64,000 bases of DNA from Phlebopus portentosus (Eukaryota; Basidiomycota; Agaricomycetes; Boletales; Boletinellaceae): contig JAYXKI010000006.1 of assembly GCA_037892935.1 (NCBI GenBank), forward strand, positions 1,302,001-1,366,000, in the 5' to 3' direction. Under the pieces are notes generated by a model that was not told the origin of the DNA, did no database searches, and saw only the letters and a list, made by a program, of their open reading frames with translations. Shown here one piece after another: positions 59,301-64,000 of this stretch. Made by a program: the position numbers and the translations under genes. Each line of letters starts with the position of its first letter. The stretch's first letter is position 1.

Positions 59301-62300
59301 ACTGGAGAATAACCGTGTTCAGTGACTGATCTTATTTTAAATAAAAAAAATGCAGATGCCACGACATACCTATCAACGCATGTGCGACGATCCCGATGTC
59401 ATCACCATGACGCGACAATATACTGTTGACTCCATCGAGGAACATGGCCAAATCTTCTCGTGCATTGAGATGTCGCGTCAGACATCGGAATACTTGTGCC
59501 ACGAACAACAGGTGGGTTCTGGAGAATGAAAGAGATAGCCTAAAGCCGGTCTTGCTGTGCTCAGGTATCGTCTTGCGACGAGACCGTCGCGGAACCACGT
59601 CGCTGTCATCGAGGCCGTCAGTGACATCAGGAAGCACCAATGGAGTCCAATTCTTGCGAATAACATGCACGTCCTGTGGATGGCGCTTTAGCAGCTCGAC
59701 AAAGAGCATATTCTGTGACATTCGTATCATTATCAGATCGACTAGATATTTCGGATAGCTCTCGAAAGGGTTCGTTGCGGGGAGCGGACTCTTCGGGAAC
59801 ATTGAGCCAGGTGGGGCGGACTCCGGAAAATAGAGAGAACCAGACGGAAACAAGAAAATCTCGATCTTCCCTCGCCGAATAGCTCTCACGGACATTTCGC
59901 TGACCTGGGGCGCGAACTTGGCAAGAGAGGGAATGGTCTGGGCAAGAATGTGGAGACCAGCAGGAGTTGAAGGATCCTTCGCCAATAACTTCAAAAATCC
60001 GGCCAAGTGATTAAACGTATGATGCGTCAGACGCGGAGGTAGAATCCTATTTAGTTGGAGAAAAGTCCGCAGTGTGCTGATTGCGTTGTCAATAAGCTCG
60101 ACATTCCCCGAAAGAATATCCATGACTGGCCGGCAGAGGACAGAAGGGTCGTCCCGCATGTAGTCCATGATCAAGTCTCTCGCCATGGATGCCACTGAAA
60201 AATCGCTGTCTAATGCTAACTTTGCAAGCGGGAGGAAGATGGCGATAAGTGGCTGTACAAACACTGGCCTTCTCTTTCCGGTATGGCGACCGTGCGAGGA
60301 AGAATTACGACGAAGAAGTCCTCCCTCGCTGTTGGAAGACAAGGATGGGGAGTTCCCGGAACTCGTCGGGCTAGGACTAGGACTCTGATCAGAGAAGCGG
60401 CTGTCATCATTTGCTGCATCCGAAGTTGATAATTGATCAAGTTGAGTACTGCTCAGTAGAGACATTGGAGTCCTGCGCCATTCTAGCTGCTGATCAATAG
60501 GCCTTTCTTCATCGTCCCAGCCAATCTCATTGAGTCGACGTCTGATATCCAGCGGAAGCGCATGACTTTTACCCGAGGCTGCTTCCTCCAGATCATCCTC
60601 TGTAATGTATTTGTTGTCCCCAATGTCTGTAGCAACGAAGTTTAGAGGAGGTCTTGCAAGTTTGAAGGGTCGACGATAGTTCCGATCTGTGATGTAAGTT
60701 ACCGACAACAGACGGAATCTCCAGTTTGATATGATTCCCAGCTTATGCAAGGTTGTTCTACGAATAGCAGCGATAGGACTGAGGGCGTGACTCAGCTTGA
60801 CATTACACGTCAACGAGAAAATAATGGCACCTTTGCAGACGAGCAAGCAATAGTCCGATGAACTTATCTTGCGCCTTCTCCGCACACCGCATACAAATGA
60901 AGCAAGCCTAGCAGGCGTCACATCAGGAAAATATAATGCAGTGCAAGACTTCCACTACGTACATGAATTACTGCCTGGGTGTCGGTGAGGTTCAAACACT
61001 TATCCCAAACAAGAGATCCGAACCGGGCGTAGTCCTCCCGCTTCAATGCACCGGACAGCGCAACAAGAACAGCGAGGAAGCTGCAAAGTGGGTCCTTTGG
61101 CAATTTGTCCAGAAACTCGATACGCGAATTAACCAGACTTTCTCGTAAATCAGCTGATCCATCCGGAAATGAGCCATTTGTCTTCGGAGATACAAGGGTG
61201 GTGTTCCTTCGCTACACGCAGGAGGTTAATTTAGAAGAGAAATGGAAAAAAGTACCTACTTGACTGGCAGGCTTCATGCCGGCTCTTGTGAGCGAATAAA
61301 CGACATCCAGCCTCGTCCAGATCTCGTCGATCTCATCACGGAGATCTTCTGTAATAGACGGGAGCCAGGTAGTTTGTGATTCCGGGTCGTCGCCAAACTG
61401 CATAGTCCAGGAAATGATTCGAGAGAGCCAAGCTGTCCTGCCCAGATGCATATATAAGTGAGCGAGCAGCTTACTAAATTATATTGGACGTACGACTTCA
61501 GAGATCGGGTAAGAAGTCTGATCTCAAGGAACAAGTTCGCAAATAGAATACGCTGCGACAACGGAAGCAGCGCGCTTTGTTCCTACGGTTTCGGTCATCA
61601 GCACGGCGCAAAAAATGCGAAAAGTTTTATTACCTTCGCTTCGATTAGAATCGCCAGTCTTGCTTCAAGAGCGGTCACGAACTTGATGAACCTTCCAATA
61701 GATCCGTTCAAGCCCTGAAATATAATTGGTTGAATAAGACGAACCAACCAACCATGAAGCGGACAAATCACCATGGCATTATCCCGTTTGTCATGAAACT
61801 CTTCCCTGATGCTCTTAAGTTTCTTCACCAGCTCAAGCAAAACAATTGTCTGCCCGAGTCTAGCTTTGCTCCACATCGGAGTCTGACCTTCCTTTGCTTT
61901 GCCCTTCCCAAGGCCCGATCCACCTGGATCACTCATCAACGCCACACTCACCATCTCCGCATCACTTGTCCAGAAGTTTGGCATGTAATGCTCGATTCCG
62001 ATGAGAATTGCAAGCTGACGTGCTACTGTCTCTTCTTTAACAGATGCCGCGCAGAGGAACAGGGGCTTGTAGAATACTTGGGGATGTATGACTGCAAACG
62101 AAGCGAGCAGACGTGACAAGTGATCATTCGAAGATCCCGGAAAGTCGTCAACTATACGCTGAATGAATGCTTGGTGAGACGGAGTTGTGCATTGCGAAGA
62201 GCTTTCTTACCTCTTGAAATTGTGGAATCATCATGCCTACTACAATTTTCCGACTGTTCTCGGGTAGGGTAAAAAGCAATCTGGATGTTATCGAGACCAC

Positions 62301-64000
62301 ACTCTTCCAATCAGCACTCGCAGCCTGACCATAGTATAAGATACGAAAAGATCCTCGTAGAATGAAGTGAAGTTACTCACAAAACCTTTCGATTCCTTCT
62401 GCAGTGCTTCTTGCCACGGTGAAGCCTTTCCATTTAACCAATCAAGAACAATGTCTCTGACTTCGTGATGCCGACTAGCAATGAAAGTATCCTCTTCCTC
62501 CTCGTCATCTACTTCTGAACCAAGCAACGTCAGCGCCACCCTAACAGCCAAACACTGAACATCTTGCAAAGAATCATCTGTAGACGTCAAAATATCTATT
62601 TCGGGCAGGACTCGAGCGGTCAATAATTGAGTTATTATCCTGTAGTCCAAAACACCGAGCTTTGATGCGTCCAGTGAGTCTTGAAGCATGCTCAACACAG
62701 GGCGAAGGAACGAGTTTATCTTGCTTAGATGGATTTTGGATCGTAAAGGTGTCGACGGCTTTGATAGGTCCGGACTGGGCCAATATTTCTACGGTAGACA
62801 ATTTACAGGTCAGCCGTGTCAAAAGGTAGAATTGTAAGTGCCTTTCAGAACTCACCTCCATGACACGGAGCATAGCTCTCTTCTGCTGCGACATCCCGAA
62901 CTCAAGGCATTTAGCGAGCGCCTCGATGCATAGGCCTGCTCTTAGATCATCCTCGCTATCGCTCTTTAAAAACAAAGCTTGATAGGTCTGCTCGAGTTCG
63001 TCCGTGTCCAGTTGACCACAATCTCCCCTTATCGTTTTCTTTATTAGGTCATGCACAAAAGCGAGGTCATCTGCCTTATCAACCATTGAAATGGAGCGCG
63101 AGGGATCGTAAGTTTGACAATGCGAAACGAGCAATGCGATATTGGGAAGTATCGTCAGAAGAGCTGGAGGTGAAGATAATGGACTGTCCCCAGAGCTCAA
63201 GAAATTGTTGAGCATGTATAGAAGACGAGTTCGTGATCCTGAAGCTGGAGCCGTAGCAGCCTTACAGCACCATAAACATCTGTCAATGTTGCCCTGAGAG
63301 AGAATGAGTTTACATTCCGTAAGGCAGCAGTATAGACTTACTCCTGGTGAAGGTGCCTTCCATCTACGAACAATCAACTCGAATATTTCTAATGACATTT
63401 GCCTCTCGTCACTTGCATCCTGCGCGGTGCTATGACCGAGGAAAGGAATCAGAAGAGCCGAAAGAACCTCTTTCTCAAGAGGCAATGTTGACTTCTCCAT
63501 CATAGTAACAGAAGCATAACGCGCTATTATGCTTTGAAGATTACTGAGTGCTGCAGTCCTCCACCCAGCGTTCGATGCAAGGTTCGCCGTGGACGGTGCA
63601 CTACGTAGTCCTCTGATCGAACTCGGTGTCGACAAATTATTAGAGCTCATGTTGGTGGAAAGCGGAAGTGAAGTGGACGACATGAATGGAAGATGCAATG
63701 TCGAACCGAGCGAACTCGCTTGTGTAGCCTCTCGCTCGGGCTTAGGAGGTTTCGAATCGCCAAAGCGCACCGACCGACATGCTCTCTGCACGTCCTCCGC
63801 AAATCGTCGTGTAATGTCATCGGCAGCTTCGCGAGCTTCATTCACCACTTGTCGGAATCCGAAACGCGCTGCAAAGCGGGACGGACGCGGTGATGCTGGG
63901 ACAGGAGTAGCTAGGTTTAGCTGAGAGAACGACGTGAAGCTAGGGTCCGGAGAAGGCGCAGCAGATGAGGGGAGGACGTGCTGTCGCAGCTGATCCCAGC
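56351..64000 (-). CDS. UNC80: UNC80-like giant protein, 5'-partial
   Basis: Twelve exons in the window (minus): 64000-63342 (continues beyond the edge), 63293-62856, 62788-62381, 62324-62211, 62158-61772, 61714-61634, 61582-61494, 61437-61260, 61211-60963, 60907-60831, 60778-59370, 59301-56351; at least 2,346 residues. The protein is helical and repeat-like, with Ser/Pro-rich linkers. Blocks that I associate with fungal UNC80 proteins include WDQLRQHVLP, RCLWCCKAAT, NWRFRLLSVTYITDRNYRRP, FNHLAGFLKLLAKD, SQNMLFVELLKRHPQD and the C-terminal RIRVVQRCLGYNMYLPIP. In animals UNC80 is a cytosolic scaffold of the NALCN channel; fungal homologues are proposed to serve the related Cch1 calcium channel. 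The family call rests on recalled motifs, not a search. The 52 bp intron at 60830-60779 is essential: it removes a stop. Confidence 0.78.

Overview
The window is nuclear DNA of a filamentous basidiomycete, most likely an Agaricomycete. The genes are packed with short spliceosomal introns of about 50-90 bp, carry housekeeping orthologues (CCT5, PP2A catalytic subunit, a NOP15/NIFK-type RRM protein, a SUN protein) and include lineage-typical families: HSPA12-like Hsp70, 'macrofage activating glycoprotein'-type secreted proteins, fungal UNC80 and clustered P450s. I rebuilt the exon structures by hand from splice sites, phase and family motifs; the exon sums of all intact complete models are multiples of three.

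1-33.9 kb is a gene-dense core. In order: the 3' part of an unrecognised gene; a NOP15-like gene; a 2.1 kb repeat copy (3.8-5.9 kb); PP2A-C and CCT5 sharing a 166 bp divergent promoter; a coiled-coil protein divergent from an Hsp70-like gene with a long extra C-terminal region; a poorly coding stretch (17.7-20.4 kb); a SUN-domain gene; a proline iminopeptidase divergent from a DUF4139 gene; and two tandem secreted, probably GPI-anchored paralogues flanking an alpha/beta hydrolase.

34-55 kb is an accessory, duplicated metabolic region. Three closely related intact P450 genes (one +, two -) have almost identical exon lengths and conserved upstream flanks of about 1 kb. On the far side of each flank, transcribed away from the P450, lies a copy of an unknown promoter-bearing unit, here called R (six copies in the window plus one inverted scrap, most degenerate). 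An intact AMP-forming acyl-CoA/4CL-like ligase ends in a peroxisomal-type AKL, and a relic of a second ligase lies beside P450-3. A 456 bp MITE-like element sits at the edge of R copy 2. At 55-56.3 kb a hAT transposase fragment is bracketed by a perfect 89 bp direct repeat.

56.35 kb to the right edge is the minus-strand 3' part of a very long UNC80-like gene that continues beyond the window.

The most interesting points are the repeated R/P450/ligase module, the Hsp70 fusion, the PP2A stop-only last exon, a non-canonical GA donor at the catalytic exon of the iminopeptidase, and a one-base frameshift in the DUF4139 gene.
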